A stretch of DNA of 64,000 nt from Woeseiaceae bacterium (GCA_021773035.1 JAJFKU010000045.1:1-64000), one strand, 5' to 3'; positions 34,658-43,961 are shown, numbered from the stretch's first letter. Notes: generated by a model from the letters alone, not told the origin. Numbers and translations are program-made.

Positions 34658-35668
34658 TCAGGGCTTGCTGCGAATGTCGAATTTTCGCAGCCTGCCCCGG
34701 AACTGGTGATAGCTAAGACCGAGCAAATCCGCCGCGAGGCGCTGGTTGAAGCGCGCCTTTTCCAGGGCGGCACTCAGTAGTTCTTCTTCCGTATCGAGCA
34801 GTCGCTGCTTCAGGTCCGCTGGCAGCAGCGGCGGCCGACGCTTTATTCCGCCGGTGCTCGTCGGTGCAGGTGGCTCGTCAATCCTGAAAGGCGTGTCAAA
34901 AGGATCGAGCGCGAGCGTCGTTATTACCTGGTCCTGGTTTGCTGAACGGTAGACCGTTCTCTCGATGGTATTCTTGAGTTCCCGTACGTTACCCGGCCAG
35001 CGGTTACGCAGCAAAGCCGATGATGCCCGTGAACTGAAGCCGGGAAAGTAGCTCCACTTGAGTTCACTCGCCATATTGATCGCAAAAGCATTCGCCAGCG
35101 GCAGGATATCTTCTACGCGTTCGCGCAGCGGCGGCACGGTAATCACATCGAACGCAAGGCGATCCAGTAAGTCCTTGCGAAACTGTCCTTCGACAGCCAA
35201 TCGTTGCAGGTCCGCGTTCGTTGAGCCGACAATGCGGACATCGACGAGCAGGGTGTCGCTACCGCCGACACGTTGAACTTCGCCATACTCAATGGTCCGC
35301 AGAATCTTTTCCTGCATGCGCAGGGAGATCGTCGCGAGTTCGTCCAGGATCAGCGTGCCGCCGTCAGCTCGCTCAAAATGACCGATATGCGTCTTGGACG
35401 CGCCGGTAAACGCCCCGGCCTCATGCCCGAATAACTCCGATTCCAGTATCGACTCTGTAAGGGCCGCGCAGTTGACCTTTACGACACGCTGTTCCCAGCG
35501 CTCGGACAGAAAGTGCAGTCTCGACGCGATGAGTTCTTTGCCCGTTCCGCGCTCCCCGACGACGAGTACGGGCTTTGAGAGCGGCGCGGCCCTTGAGACA
35601 TGCTCAAGCATTTCGAGGAAAGCCGGCGCTTCGCCGATGATCTGCTGTGGCTGTGCTGTGGCGGACAT
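34658..35668 (-). CDS. pspF: Psp operon transcriptional activator, sigma-54 dependent
   Basis: AAA+ enhancer-binding protein without a receiver domain, as in PspF. The 336-residue protein has GERGTGKELIASRLH (Walker A), ESELFGHEAGAFTGA with the sigma-54-contacting loop, DGGTLILDELAT (Walker B), RPWPGNVREL-like RWPGNVRELKNT, and a C-terminal Fis-type helix-turn-helix (RLAADLLGLSYHQFRGRLR). ATG 35668 (MSATAQPQQ) was chosen; an ATG two codons upstream at 35674 is equally possible. It diverges from pspA across a gap containing a GG-N10-GC promoter, the classic layout. Confidence 0.93.
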   Translation of the reverse strand: MSATAQPQQIIGEAPAFLEMLEHVSRAAPLSKPVLVVGERGTGKELIASRLHFLSERWEQRVVKVNCAALTESILESELFGHEAGAFTGASKTHIGHFERADGGTLILDELATISLRMQEKILRTIEYGEVQRVGGSDTLLVDVRIVGSTNADLQRLAVEGQFRKDLLDRLAFDVITVPPLRERVEDILPLANAFAINMASELKWSYFPGFSSRASSALLRNRWPGNVRELKNTIERTVYRSANQDQVITTLALDPFDTPFRIDEPPAPTSTGGIKRRPPLLPADLKQRLLDTEEELLSAALEKARFNQRLAADLLGLSYHQFRGRLRKFDIRSKP

Positions 35669-35801
35669 TAGCATATTAGGCCAAAAAGTAGCAGGAATTG
35701 CCAATATCTAGCCAAAAAAACCATTCTGCTTGCTCCTAAGAGATCAGCGCCAGTAGTAAAAAAATCATATAAAACAACAATTTATATCCGTTCACGATAA
35801 T

Positions 35802-35816
35802 TGGCACGATTGCTGC
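35802..35816 (+). promoter_or_regulatory. Sigma-54 promoter of the psp operon
   Basis: TTGGCACGATTGCTGC has GG at 35803-35804 and GC at 35815-35816 separated by exactly 10 nt, and TGGCAC matches the -24 consensus fully. It lies 44 bp upstream of pspA, with transcription expected near 35828. PspF encoded next door is the likely activator. Confidence 0.85.
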
Positions 35817-35859
35817 AGATACACAGACAGGCTCCAAACACTTAAAAGAGGATATTTCC

Positions 35860-36546
35860 ATGGGCATATTCACGAGATTCAGTGACATCGTGAACTCCAA
35901 TATCAACGCAATATTGGATAAGGCAGAGGACCCCGAGAAAATCGTGCGGTTGATGATTCAGGAAATGGAGGACACGCTTGTTGAAGTCCGGTCCGCCGCA
36001 GCGAGATCGATCGCTGACAAGAAAGACCTGAATCGCAGGATCGAGAGTCTGGAACGCGATTCGGCCGACTGGGATCAAAAGGCAGAGCTTGCATTGCGTA
36101 AGGGCAGGGAAGACCTCGCGAAAGCGGCCCTGGTCGAGAAATCGAGGGTGTCCGCCGCTGTCGATGTACTGAAGCAGGATTATCTGGCGGTTGACGAGGG
36201 GCTCGCAAAGCTGAATGAAGATATCGCGCGCCTGGAAAGCAAGCTGGGAGATGCCAAGGCTCGCCAGAAGGCCCTGCTGGCCCGGCATAAAACCGCCAGC
36301 AGCCGTTTGGCCGTCCGCAAGAAGATTCACGATTATAAAATCGATGACGCGATGGTCCGGTTCGAGCAATACACGCGCCGGATTGACGATGTAGAAGGAC
36401 GGGTCGAGGCCTATGATCTTGGGCTACCGAAGGACCTGAATCATGAGTTCGCGAGCCTGGAGGCGGAGGAGTCGGTAAGCAAAGAACTCGATGAGCTTAA
36501 ACGGCGCGTGGCGGCCGGTAATACAGCCCATGTGGAGAAGGAATAA
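35860..36546 (+). CDS. pspA: Phage shock protein A
   Basis: Membrane-stress effector and PspF inhibitor of the PspA/Vipp1/ESCRT-III family. The 228-residue protein begins MGIFTRFSDIVNSNINAILD (amphipathic helix), has DPEKIVRLMIQEMEDTLVEV and is predicted almost entirely helical coiled coil through about residue 190. AGAGGA precedes the ATG at normal spacing. It is first in a four-gene unit. Confidence 0.95.
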   Translation: MGIFTRFSDIVNSNINAILDKAEDPEKIVRLMIQEMEDTLVEVRSAAARSIADKKDLNRRIESLERDSADWDQKAELALRKGREDLAKAALVEKSRVSAAVDVLKQDYLAVDEGLAKLNEDIARLESKLGDAKARQKALLARHKTASSRLAVRKKIHDYKIDDAMVRFEQYTRRIDDVEGRVEAYDLGLPKDLNHEFASLEAEESVSKELDELKRRVAAGNTAHVEKE

Positions 36547-36568
36547 TCGGGACGCGGAGGAGGACATC

Positions 36569-36862
36569 ATGAGTCGTAATGCATGGAATATTGACTACGG
36601 CCCTTTACGCGGTTTTTATCGCGATCGGGAGAATGGATGGGTCTTCGGTGTTTGCGCGGGAGTGGCTGAGCGTTTTAACTTCCGGGTTGGCACTGTCCGC
36701 GTTATTGCTATCATCTCGTTGCTGTTGTTCTTTTGGCTGACCGCAGCGCTCTACCTTGGTGCGACACTGCTGATCAAGGAAAAACCGCTGGTTTATTCCG
36801 GGCGCGAGTCCGAGAGTGAGTTCTGGTATCGGCGCCGGCGCGACCATGGGAGGCACGTATGA
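36569..36862 (+). CDS. pspC: PspC-domain membrane protein, first copy
   Basis: The 97-residue protein has GWVFGVCAGVAERFNFRVGT followed by one membrane helix (VIAIISLLLFFWLTAALYLG) and a short hydrophilic tail, the PspC domain layout. GGAGGAGG lies just upstream of the ATG at 36569. It overlaps the second PspC gene by 4 bp. It may sense membrane stress together with PspB-like protein. Confidence 0.88.
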   Translation: MSRNAWNIDYGPLRGFYRDRENGWVFGVCAGVAERFNFRVGTVRVIAIISLLLFFWLTAALYLGATLLIKEKPLVYSGRESESEFWYRRRRDHGRHV

Positions 36863-37272
36863 GTACGATAAGCGCAGAATCCGGACGACGATTTTACCGC
36901 GATGCCGATCGTGCCATGCTTGGCGGCGTATGTGCCGGTCTGGCGGCGTATCTTGGTTTCAACCTCAGAGTCACCAGGGTTCTGGCATTCATTGCCTTCC
37001 TGATGGCCATGCCGCTTGCCGTGATAGCGTATTTGGCGGCTGTGTTTCTGATCCCTTCGGTATCGCGTGTAGATACCTATGAGGCGAAAGAGCCACCCTT
37101 AAGCAGGAAGCAGCGTCGTCGCCATGCGAAACAACAGGCTGCGGCGGCACAGGTTTCTGCAAGGGTTGAAATCGACCGGCGTTGTCAGACATTGAACGAA
37201 CGCCTGGCGCGTCTGGAAAAGCACGTTACGTCCAGGCGGTTTCAGCTCGAGCAGGAATTGAGCAGGCTTTGA
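36859..37272 (+). CDS. pspC: PspC-domain membrane protein, second copy with coiled-coil tail
   Basis: The 137-residue protein has RAMLGGVCAGLAAYLGFNLR and a membrane helix (VLAFIAFLMAMPLAVIAYLA), then a basic stretch (SRKQRRRHAKQQ) and a coiled coil (RCQTLNERLARLEKHVTSRR). E. coli PspC is about 119 residues with the same domain and a C-terminal helix, so this copy is the closer match to canonical PspC; the first copy lacks the coiled coil. The two are tandem relatives. Confidence 0.88.
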   Translation: MSTISAESGRRFYRDADRAMLGGVCAGLAAYLGFNLRVTRVLAFIAFLMAMPLAVIAYLAAVFLIPSVSRVDTYEAKEPPLSRKQRRRHAKQQAAAAQVSARVEIDRRCQTLNERLARLEKHVTSRRFQLEQELSRL

Positions 37273-37300
37273 ACAAAAGGATTAGCAAAGGGATGCGTCA

Positions 37301-37522
37301 ATGAGCACTATGTTTTATGTCGTATGTATCGTTGCCGTGGTTTTTGCAGCGGACACCTATCAAAAATATCTGAAAATGAAGCACCAAAAACAAGCAAACG
37401 ATCCAGAGCTCGAGAAATCACTCGCAAAGATTGAGCTGCTGGAAGAGCGTATTCGGGTTCTGGAAAGAATCGTCACCGAGAACAAGCACGATCTCGGCCA
37501 CGAAATAGAAAACCTGAAATAG
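37301..37522 (+). CDS. PspB-like small membrane protein
   Basis: The 73-residue protein has an N-terminal membrane helix (MFYVVCIVAVVFAADTY) followed by a coiled coil (KIELLEERIRVLERIVTEN). E. coli PspB is 74 residues with the same design and a similar ALESIL-type heptad, so this is probably PspB, placed last rather than second in the operon. Identity rests on size, topology and context. Confidence 0.75.
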   Translation: MSTMFYVVCIVAVVFAADTYQKYLKMKHQKQANDPELEKSLAKIELLEERIRVLERIVTENKHDLGHEIENLK

Positions 37523-37527
37523 CGCCG

Positions 37528-37893
37528 CTAGTTACTCGAGCGCGATTTATAGGCCCGTATTTCGGCATTGAATTCCTCAACTGTTCGGGTCTGTTCATCG
37601 ACCGCAGCGTTGTATTTCTTGTCGAACATCGATTTGCGCTGCTTTTTGCCTTGTTCATCGTCATCGGCAAGCGCCTGGGTGGCAACGATTTCGCTGGCCT
37701 CTATGCATGAGAGATACTCGGCCATCTTTTCCTGGTAGGTCGCGATGACTTTTACGCCGACCAGCATTTCTTCCTTGTTCGCCGTCGTGCCGTCCGGGAG
37801 AACCTTGGGAACGGCCGGATAGTCGCAGGCAAAAGCGACCGATGCGGAACATGCAAGTGCGAGTGAAAAGGCTGTTTTTGTGATTTTATTCAT
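37528..37893 (-). CDS. Small secreted hypothetical protein
   Basis: The 121-residue protein has a Sec signal peptide (KTAFSLALACSASVAFA, cleavage before CDYP) and a helical mature part with two cysteines (CDYP ... LSCIEAS) rich in Lys and Glu. I do not recognise the family. It converges on the psp operon with 5 bp between stops. Confidence 0.72.
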   Translation of the reverse strand: MNKITKTAFSLALACSASVAFACDYPAVPKVLPDGTTANKEEMLVGVKVIATYQEKMAEYLSCIEASEIVATQALADDDEQGKKQRKSMFDKKYNAAVDEQTRTVEEFNAEIRAYKSRSSN

Positions 37894-37980
37894 TAGCTTA
37901 GCTTCTTTGGTTTCAACGTGAGTGCCAACAGTTCGGAAGGCTCGACGGCAATTTAATCACGTTGTCGCGCCGGAGTGAAG

Positions 37981-40425
37981 TCAGGCAAACAGGGCGCGGT
38001 ATGTATCGGTGCCATCGACCTGAGCGAGCTGCAGCTGCAGGTAGTTGTCAGAACTCATCGGATCCCCGAATAGCAGCCCCTGAGCATAGGTGCAGCCCAT
38101 TTTCTGTAAAAAGTTCAGCTGCGCCTCATCTTCAACGCCTTCCGCTACGACGTCCATATTCAGATTTCGGCCCATCTGAATAATGGTGTCTACGATGGTT
38201 GCATCGTCCGGATTCGTAATCACGTCGCGAACGAATGATTTATCGATCTTCAGTGTGCTGATCGGAAACTGCTGCAGTGCACTCAAAGAGGAGTAACCGG
38301 TGCCGAAATCATCGATGGCGAGATGTAGCCCGAGGCTGTATAGCTGATCGAGCATCTTGATAGTGCGTTCGGGGTTTTCCATCAACGTGGTTTCGGTAAT
38401 CTCGAGTTCCAGAGACGTCGGTGATACCTCGTGGCCACGCAGAATAGAGCTTATACGGTTGATGAAGTTGACTTGCCGCAGTTGCTTCAGCGATAGGTTG
38501 ACGGACACACGCCCGGGTGACGGGACCGTGAGCTGCCAAAGACGAAAGTCCTCGCAGACCTTGTCCAATACCCATTCGCCGATTTCAATAATAAGGTTGG
38601 TTTCCTCGGCGATGGGGATGAAATCCGCGGGCAATATCAATCCGCGCTCCGGCAGTTCCCACCTAACCAGTGCCTCTGCACCGAATACTTCGCCAGTTTC
38701 AAGGTTGTACTTGGGCTGATAGTGAACCAGCAGTTCGTCCCTCTCGAAGGCGCGCTTTAACTTGCTCTTGGTCATCAGCCGCTCGACCGACGCCTCGTTC
38801 ATCCTCGGTGCGTAAAACGAGAAGACGTTGCCTCCCGATTTTTTCGCATGGTAGAGAGCGCCGTCTGCGTTGCGAATCAGGTCGATTACGTTCGGTGCAT
38901 CCTTTGGATAGTAGGCAACGCCCATGCTCGCGGTCATGAAGACTTCGTGACCCTGAACAAAAAACGGGTCGGCAAGCCGGTCGAGAAGTTTCTGTGCGAG
39001 TTCGCTAGTGGACACAATGCCTTTTTCATTCGGGCTCAGGTCGTTGACGATCACCGCAAACTCATCCCCCGCGAGCCGCCCGATTACGGAGTTCTTTGGC
39101 AAAGCTGCGGATAGGCGTTCGGCAACCGTCTCCAGTGTCGTATCGCCTGCGAGATGACCAAATGTGTCGTTGATTTCCTTGAAACGATCGATGTCCAGGT
39201 AGAACAAGGCCAGCGATTTACCCGCACGCCTGGCGCGAGCGATGCCTCGCTGCAGCAAATGCTGAAACTGCATGCGATTCGGGATTTTGGTCAGCGGATC
39301 GATTCTGGCCAGGTAGCGAATACGTTTTTCCGCACGCTGCCGTTCGGTGATGTTCTGTGCAGCATAGATACGCCGAGCGGCTCCTCCAGCAGTGTCTTCT
39401 ACGATAGAGCAGGTATAGGAAACCGGTATGGACTCACCGAATTTACTTTCGAAAATAGCCTCTTTCGGCAGACCCGACGGCGCGTCTTCCGCCAACGATG
39501 GCCCTTTGCTGGTGTTGACGACATAGTCGATACTGGTATCCAGCAGCTCGTCTTCCTCGTAGCCCAGAAGCTGAGTTGTCGCGCTATTGATACGAGTGAT
39601 ATTTCCCTTGTCACCGGTAACAATCACCGCCTCATTCATGCCGGAGAGTATGCTGTCGACATAGTCTCGGGAATGGGTCGTCTTGCGTAAGCGGTGACGC
39701 ATATCGTTGAACACAGAGGCGAGATCGCCGAGTTCGTCATGTCTGGAGATCAGCAATGGCTCGCCGAAATCGGCGTCTCGCAGCTTTTCTGCCTGTACTT
39801 TAAGTTGTCGTATCCGTTTCGTCTGACCGCGGATAATCAGGGCTATGACACCGCCGAAAACGAGTAGCGTCGCCGCGGTACCGACAGCTGCCAATAGGTA
39901 GTTCATACGGCGGTCTTCGATCTGCGTATTGCTCAGTGCGGTGGCGAAGCTCGCCGCTTCGCTGTGCAGGTCAGTCAGATCGAATGCCACATGGAGCTGT
40001 CCGATTTCGTTGTTGTCTCGGGTGACCGGAGAGTTAATCAGTAATCTCTGCGTCAGCCACGTAGTCTCCGTGGCTGTCTCGGTCCGCGGGTAACTGCCCG
40101 CCTCGAATACCTCGCCACTGCCTTTGATATAGCGCAGCCCGGCGATCGTATTGTTATCGATCAGGATCGTATTAAGGGCGATAAGAATGCCGGCGGTCGG
40201 TTCATCGGCGGCCTGGAGAGTAGCGGCGGCTTTGCTCAATTCGGTAGCGGCGTTGCGCTCGAAAACCGCTTGTGCACGCTGGCTGTATTGCGCCGTGCTG
40301 GTTTCGATGAGCTGCTCAGATAGCGAGCGATACTGACCGAAGAAGACGGACAGCATGATAGCCGACACCGCGGCACCGAGTGCCACGGCGAGCAAAAAGA
40401 ACCGCATTGTCTTGTTGCCGATCAT
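37981..40425 (-). CDS. Membrane GGDEF/EAL protein with HAMP and PAS domains
   Basis: Cyclic-di-GMP signalling protein of 814 residues: N-terminal helix, periplasmic sensor of about 150 residues, second helix (VGTAATLLVFGGVIALIIRG) and HAMP segment, PAS domain (about 265-385), GGDEF domain (DIDRFKEINDTFGHLAGD; active site AGDEF instead of GGDEF) and EAL domain (GAEALVRWE, LEITETTLMENP, DDFGTGYSSL, KIDKSFVRD). The EAL catalytic residues look intact, so phosphodiesterase activity is likely; AGDEF forms can still be active, so the cyclase state is open. Confidence 0.93.
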   Translation of the reverse strand: MIGNKTMRFFLLAVALGAAVSAIMLSVFFGQYRSLSEQLIETSTAQYSQRAQAVFERNAATELSKAAATLQAADEPTAGILIALNTILIDNNTIAGLRYIKGSGEVFEAGSYPRTETATETTWLTQRLLINSPVTRDNNEIGQLHVAFDLTDLHSEAASFATALSNTQIEDRRMNYLLAAVGTAATLLVFGGVIALIIRGQTKRIRQLKVQAEKLRDADFGEPLLISRHDELGDLASVFNDMRHRLRKTTHSRDYVDSILSGMNEAVIVTGDKGNITRINSATTQLLGYEEDELLDTSIDYVVNTSKGPSLAEDAPSGLPKEAIFESKFGESIPVSYTCSIVEDTAGGAARRIYAAQNITERQRAEKRIRYLARIDPLTKIPNRMQFQHLLQRGIARARRAGKSLALFYLDIDRFKEINDTFGHLAGDTTLETVAERLSAALPKNSVIGRLAGDEFAVIVNDLSPNEKGIVSTSELAQKLLDRLADPFFVQGHEVFMTASMGVAYYPKDAPNVIDLIRNADGALYHAKKSGGNVFSFYAPRMNEASVERLMTKSKLKRAFERDELLVHYQPKYNLETGEVFGAEALVRWELPERGLILPADFIPIAEETNLIIEIGEWVLDKVCEDFRLWQLTVPSPGRVSVNLSLKQLRQVNFINRISSILRGHEVSPTSLELEITETTLMENPERTIKMLDQLYSLGLHLAIDDFGTGYSSLSALQQFPISTLKIDKSFVRDVITNPDDATIVDTIIQMGRNLNMDVVAEGVEDEAQLNFLQKMGCTYAQGLLFGDPMSSDNYLQLQLAQVDGTDTYRALFA

Positions 40426-40520
40426 TTCAAATTATTGTTATTCGGCCATAAATTCAGCGGCCAGTGTAGCATTTGCGCTGTCGTCGAATCCAAAGCAATC
40501 CAAATTGTGGAAAAAACGAT

Positions 40521-40916
40521 CTAACTATCACGTTTCTCAACGAATTCAAGAGGTTCCGACTGTCCAGTTGTCTTCATAGCGCCCTCGACGACGGCGCCCT
40601 CGGCGACGGCAATCGCCTCGCCAGTCACTGTGCCGCTGATCCTCGCGGTATTGGTGATTTCAACTTTGCCACCGGCCGTTATGTCGCCTTCGATGTGTCC
40701 GGCGACGATGACGTTGTCGGCGCAGATTGTTCCCTGCCAGAAACCGTTTTGAGCCAGCGATACCGTGCCGCTGACATCGCAGTCGCCAGAGACCTCGCCA
40801 TTGATGACAAAATCGCCGTTACCGCTTATTTCGCCGCTTATTTTGCAGCCTTCGTTGATGAGAGTCGCCTTGCCTGACGACTGATCGCGCATACGCCTAA
40901 ACCTTGAATCGTTCAT
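40521..40916 (-). CDS. Bactofilin
   Basis: Polymer-forming cytoskeletal protein. The 131-residue protein has a repeated beta-helix pattern of hydrophobic-glycine strands (INEGCKISGEISGNGDFVIN; GEVSGDCDVSGTVSLA; VIVAGHIEGDITAGGKVEI; ARISGTVTGEAIAV) flanked by short disordered ends, the usual bactofilin core of DUF583. Cellular role (cell shape, wall enzymes) cannot be fixed from context. Confidence 0.9.
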   Translation of the reverse strand: MNDSRFRRMRDQSSGKATLINEGCKISGEISGNGDFVINGEVSGDCDVSGTVSLAQNGFWQGTICADNVIVAGHIEGDITAGGKVEITNTARISGTVTGEAIAVAEGAVVEGAMKTTGQSEPLEFVEKRDS

Positions 40917-40964
40917 GCCGCCTGAGCCCCGCAGATAATGGATTGGTCTGGCGGGAATCTTACC

Positions 40965-41363
40965 CTATTTCGATTTCTTCTCTCGGTATCCGTAGCCGAT
41001 CGTTTCTATCCGAGTCAGGACGCCACCCTCGAAAATCAGGCGTCGCATCAGTTTACGCGGGCCGAAGTTATAGATGTACTCGGTTATGGCGACTTCCTCG
41101 GCGTAGTAGCCGTAACCCGGAAAGCGCTCGACGGTCACACCCGAAGCGATGCCGCGTCGCTTCGGAATGTACTTGCCGCGGAGGGCGTAGCCGATATGCC
41201 GCGCCGTCGCAGGTTCGCCACAGATATTTCTTACCTGTGTCTCATGCATATTCTCGCGAACAAGCTTCTGACCGCAGCGCAGCGCCTGTGCTGACGTGCT
41301 GGTCAGCACCAAAACTACGGTCGCCAGTGCAGCGGGAATTTTGTGTAAGTACCTGTTGGTCAT
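40965..41363 (-). CDS. DUF2845 periplasmic protein
   Basis: The 132-residue protein has a signal peptide (ALATVVLVLTSTSAQA) followed by LRCGQKLVRENMHETQVRNI, the DUF2845 signature with a conserved cysteine pair (RCG ... ICGEP), and a C-terminal beta region (EYIYNFGPRKLMRRLIFEGG). Function is unknown. Confidence 0.85.
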   Translation of the reverse strand: MTNRYLHKIPAALATVVLVLTSTSAQALRCGQKLVRENMHETQVRNICGEPATARHIGYALRGKYIPKRRGIASGVTVERFPGYGYYAEEVAITEYIYNFGPRKLMRRLIFEGGVLTRIETIGYGYREKKSK

Positions 41364-41454
41364 TCGGCTGGCCTCAAGCTCAGTCTAGACGAAAAAAGCC
41401 GGTCCGGGAGTCCGCAACATAAATTCGCGCGAAATGCGCGCGACCGCGACCGTT

Positions 41455-43065
41455 ATGGTAAAACAGCAGGCGAATTACTCTTCGTACCTCAAGGAATACT
41501 CGTTGAACAACGGATTCGACAAGCGTTTGATCGCGATCGCTGCCGCTGGCAGCGATCTTTTTTACGGCGGTTTGAAAGGTATAGAGAAGGAATCGCTGCG
41601 CGTTGCAGCCGATGGCCGTCTGTCCATGCAGTCTCATCCGCCGGGCCTGGGGTCGGCGCTGACCAATCGATATATAACGACAGATTTCTCCGAGGCCTTG
41701 CTGGAGTTCGTCACTCCCGCCTGCAAAACGACGTGGGAGGCGTTGCGTTGTATTTGTGATATTCACCAGTTTACTTACGCAAAACTCGGCGAAGAGATGT
41801 TGTGGCCGGCCAGCATGCCGTGCCGCATCCCGGAAGACGAACAGATTCCGCTGGCGCGGTATGGCAAGTCCAACGTCGGGCAAATGAAGACGATATATCG
41901 TCGCGGACTGGGTTACCGCTACGGTCGCCAGATGCAGACAATTGCCGGCGTTCATTTCAACTATTCGGTGCCGGAGGACTTTTGGGCTGCGTATCAGGAT
42001 GTGCTGGCAGACACCTCAGATGCTGTTGCTTTTCGATCTGAGCACTATCTCCGGCTGATTCGGAACTTTCGTCGCATGGGATGGCTGGTGCTGTATTTGT
42101 TCGGCGCATCGCCGGCACTTTGCAAGTCGTTCGCCGGCGGCGGCGCAACGGTGATGAAGTCGTTTGACGATGAAACCTACTATGAGCCGTTCGGCACGTC
42201 ATTGCGCATGAGTGATCTTGGTTACAGCAATAACAACCAATCACGCATTAACATATCGTTAAACAGTCTTGACGAGTATGTGCGGGACCTTGGCAACGCG
42301 ATAGAAACGTCGGAACCGTCCTACGAGAAAATCGGTGTAAAAGTCGATGGCCGTTATCGCCAGCTCAACGCCAATCTGTTGCAAATCGAAAACGAGTTTT
42401 ATTCCCCGGCGAGGCCAAAGCGAGTGGCAAACTCCGGCGAACGCCCAACCGCTGCTTTGCAGCGCGGCGGGATCGAGTACGTTGAAATTCGGTCGCTGGA
42501 CATCAATTTATTCGATCCATGTGGCATCAATCAGAACTCGATGCGCTTTATGGAGGCACTGCTTATCTACTGTCTTCTGGAGGACAGTCCGCCGCTGGGC
42601 AGTGCTGAACTCAGTGAGCTTAATCGGAACCAGACTCAGACCGCAAAGATGGGCCGGGATCCTGAGTTTCGATTGCACCGAAACGGCAAGCCCGTGTCGG
42701 TTCGGGACTGGGCAAGCGAGATTATTTCGCATGTGTCTGCTGTCGCGGTAGAGCTGGATCGGCACGATGACAATGAGAGCTACCTCGATGCTACGCGTCT
42801 TATGCAGACGCTCGTCGACAATCCTGAGGCAACGCCGTCAGCCCGGATACTCGGCGAACTGCAGCAGGCGGGCACGGGTTTTTTCCGCTATGCATTGTCG
42901 ATGGCGAAGAATCATAGAGATTATTTCGCGTCCATCGCGGAGCCCAACAGGGCCGCTATCGCTGAGCTCAACGAAGAGGCACGAGCGTCCGTGCAACGAC
43001 AGGCGGATATCGAATCGGGCGACGCAGTAAGTCTTGACGAATATCTCGCGCAGTACTTTAATTAG
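41455..43065 (+). CDS. gshA: Glutamate-cysteine ligase
   Basis: First step of glutathione synthesis. The 536-residue protein has the type 1 (proteobacterial) signature GGLKGIEKESLRV, RYITTDFSEALLEFVTPAC, GVHFNYSVPEDFW, MSDLGYSNNNQ and YVEIRSLDINLFDPCGIN. ATG 41455 (MVKQQANYSS) or ATG 41434 are both possible; the second is inside a small hairpin CGCGC-GAAAT-GCGCG and has no ribosome-binding site, so the later one is preferred. Stop overlaps the convergent aminotransferase stop by 3-4 bp. Confidence 0.94.
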   Translation: MVKQQANYSSYLKEYSLNNGFDKRLIAIAAAGSDLFYGGLKGIEKESLRVAADGRLSMQSHPPGLGSALTNRYITTDFSEALLEFVTPACKTTWEALRCICDIHQFTYAKLGEEMLWPASMPCRIPEDEQIPLARYGKSNVGQMKTIYRRGLGYRYGRQMQTIAGVHFNYSVPEDFWAAYQDVLADTSDAVAFRSEHYLRLIRNFRRMGWLVLYLFGASPALCKSFAGGGATVMKSFDDETYYEPFGTSLRMSDLGYSNNNQSRINISLNSLDEYVRDLGNAIETSEPSYEKIGVKVDGRYRQLNANLLQIENEFYSPARPKRVANSGERPTAALQRGGIEYVEIRSLDINLFDPCGINQNSMRFMEALLIYCLLEDSPPLGSAELSELNRNQTQTAKMGRDPEFRLHRNGKPVSVRDWASEIISHVSAVAVELDRHDDNESYLDATRLMQTLVDNPEATPSARILGELQQAGTGFFRYALSMAKNHRDYFASIAEPNRAAIAELNEEARASVQRQADIESGDAVSLDEYLAQYFN

Positions 43066-43961
43066 AACGGCAGGCTTGTCCCGTTGGCGTAGGCGAACTC
43101 GCGGTGCAGTTTCTGTAAGCGTTGTGTGAGTGGCCCGACAGAACCATCGTTGATGATACGGCCATCGGCTTCAAGAATTGGCGTCAGTTCACCCATCGTT
43201 CCGCTGGTGAAGACTTCGTCCGCCGTGTAGAGCTCCGTTAAACTCAGGTTGCGCTCTGTTGCCGGCAACTCTTCGCGACGGCATATCTGCAATATCATCC
43301 GGCGCGTTAGTCCCGGCAAACAACTGTCCGCGTGAGGTGTCAGAATCTCCCCGCGTTTTACGATGAATATGTTGGTGTCGTTGGTTTCGGAAACGAAGCC
43401 GTTTACATCCAGCATAATGGCCGCGTCGGCCCCCGCGACGTTGGCCTCGATTGCGGCCAGGATATTGTTGAGCAGGTTATTGTGGTGGATTTTCGAGTCC
43501 AGGCACTCCGGCGTATTACGTCGCGTGGACGCAGTAACGACACGGATGCCGTTGTCCGAATACACCGGCGGTTTCCACTCTGCAAGAACGATCAGCGTGC
43601 AGCCGGACTGGTTGAAGCGCGGGTTCATTCCTGAGGTGATTTTCCTCCCACGTGTCAGCGTCAGGCGGATATGTGCGTTGTCGCGCATGCCGTTGGCTTC
43701 GAGCGTGTCGAAAATTGCCGTCCGAACGTCGTCGGATGTTGGTACATTCGCGAACGCCAGCGCCTTGGCGGAGTTTTGCAGACGTTCCAGATGGCCCCCA
43801 AGTTCTGCGATGCGACCGTTATAAACGCGTAAACCTTCCCACACCGCGTCGCCGCCCTGAACCGCGCTGTCAAACACGGAAACACTTGCTTCGGCTCGAG
43901 GCTGCAATTTTCCATCGACGTATACGACGATAGCGTTGTTTCTTGGATCGGGATGGTTCAC
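43062..43961 (-). CDS. Class IV aminotransferase (branched-chain/D-amino-acid type)
   Basis: PLP enzyme of fold type IV. The 299-residue protein has VYVDGKLQPRAEASVSVFDS, GDAVWEGLRVYNGRI, the catalytic lysine in DSKIHHNNLLNNILA, ETNDTNIFIVKRGEILTP and PGLTRRMILQI; FTSGTMGELTPI closes the PLP site. The GTG at 43961 has AGGAG 7-8 nt upstream. Its start overlaps the upstream gene's stop (GTGA). It could act on branched-chain amino acids or D-amino acids; the sequence does not decide. Confidence 0.87.
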   Translation of the reverse strand: MNHPDPRNNAIVVYVDGKLQPRAEASVSVFDSAVQGGDAVWEGLRVYNGRIAELGGHLERLQNSAKALAFANVPTSDDVRTAIFDTLEANGMRDNAHIRLTLTRGRKITSGMNPRFNQSGCTLIVLAEWKPPVYSDNGIRVVTASTRRNTPECLDSKIHHNNLLNNILAAIEANVAGADAAIMLDVNGFVSETNDTNIFIVKRGEILTPHADSCLPGLTRRMILQICRREELPATERNLSLTELYTADEVFTSGTMGELTPILEADGRIINDGSVGPLTQRLQKLHREFAYANGTSLPF

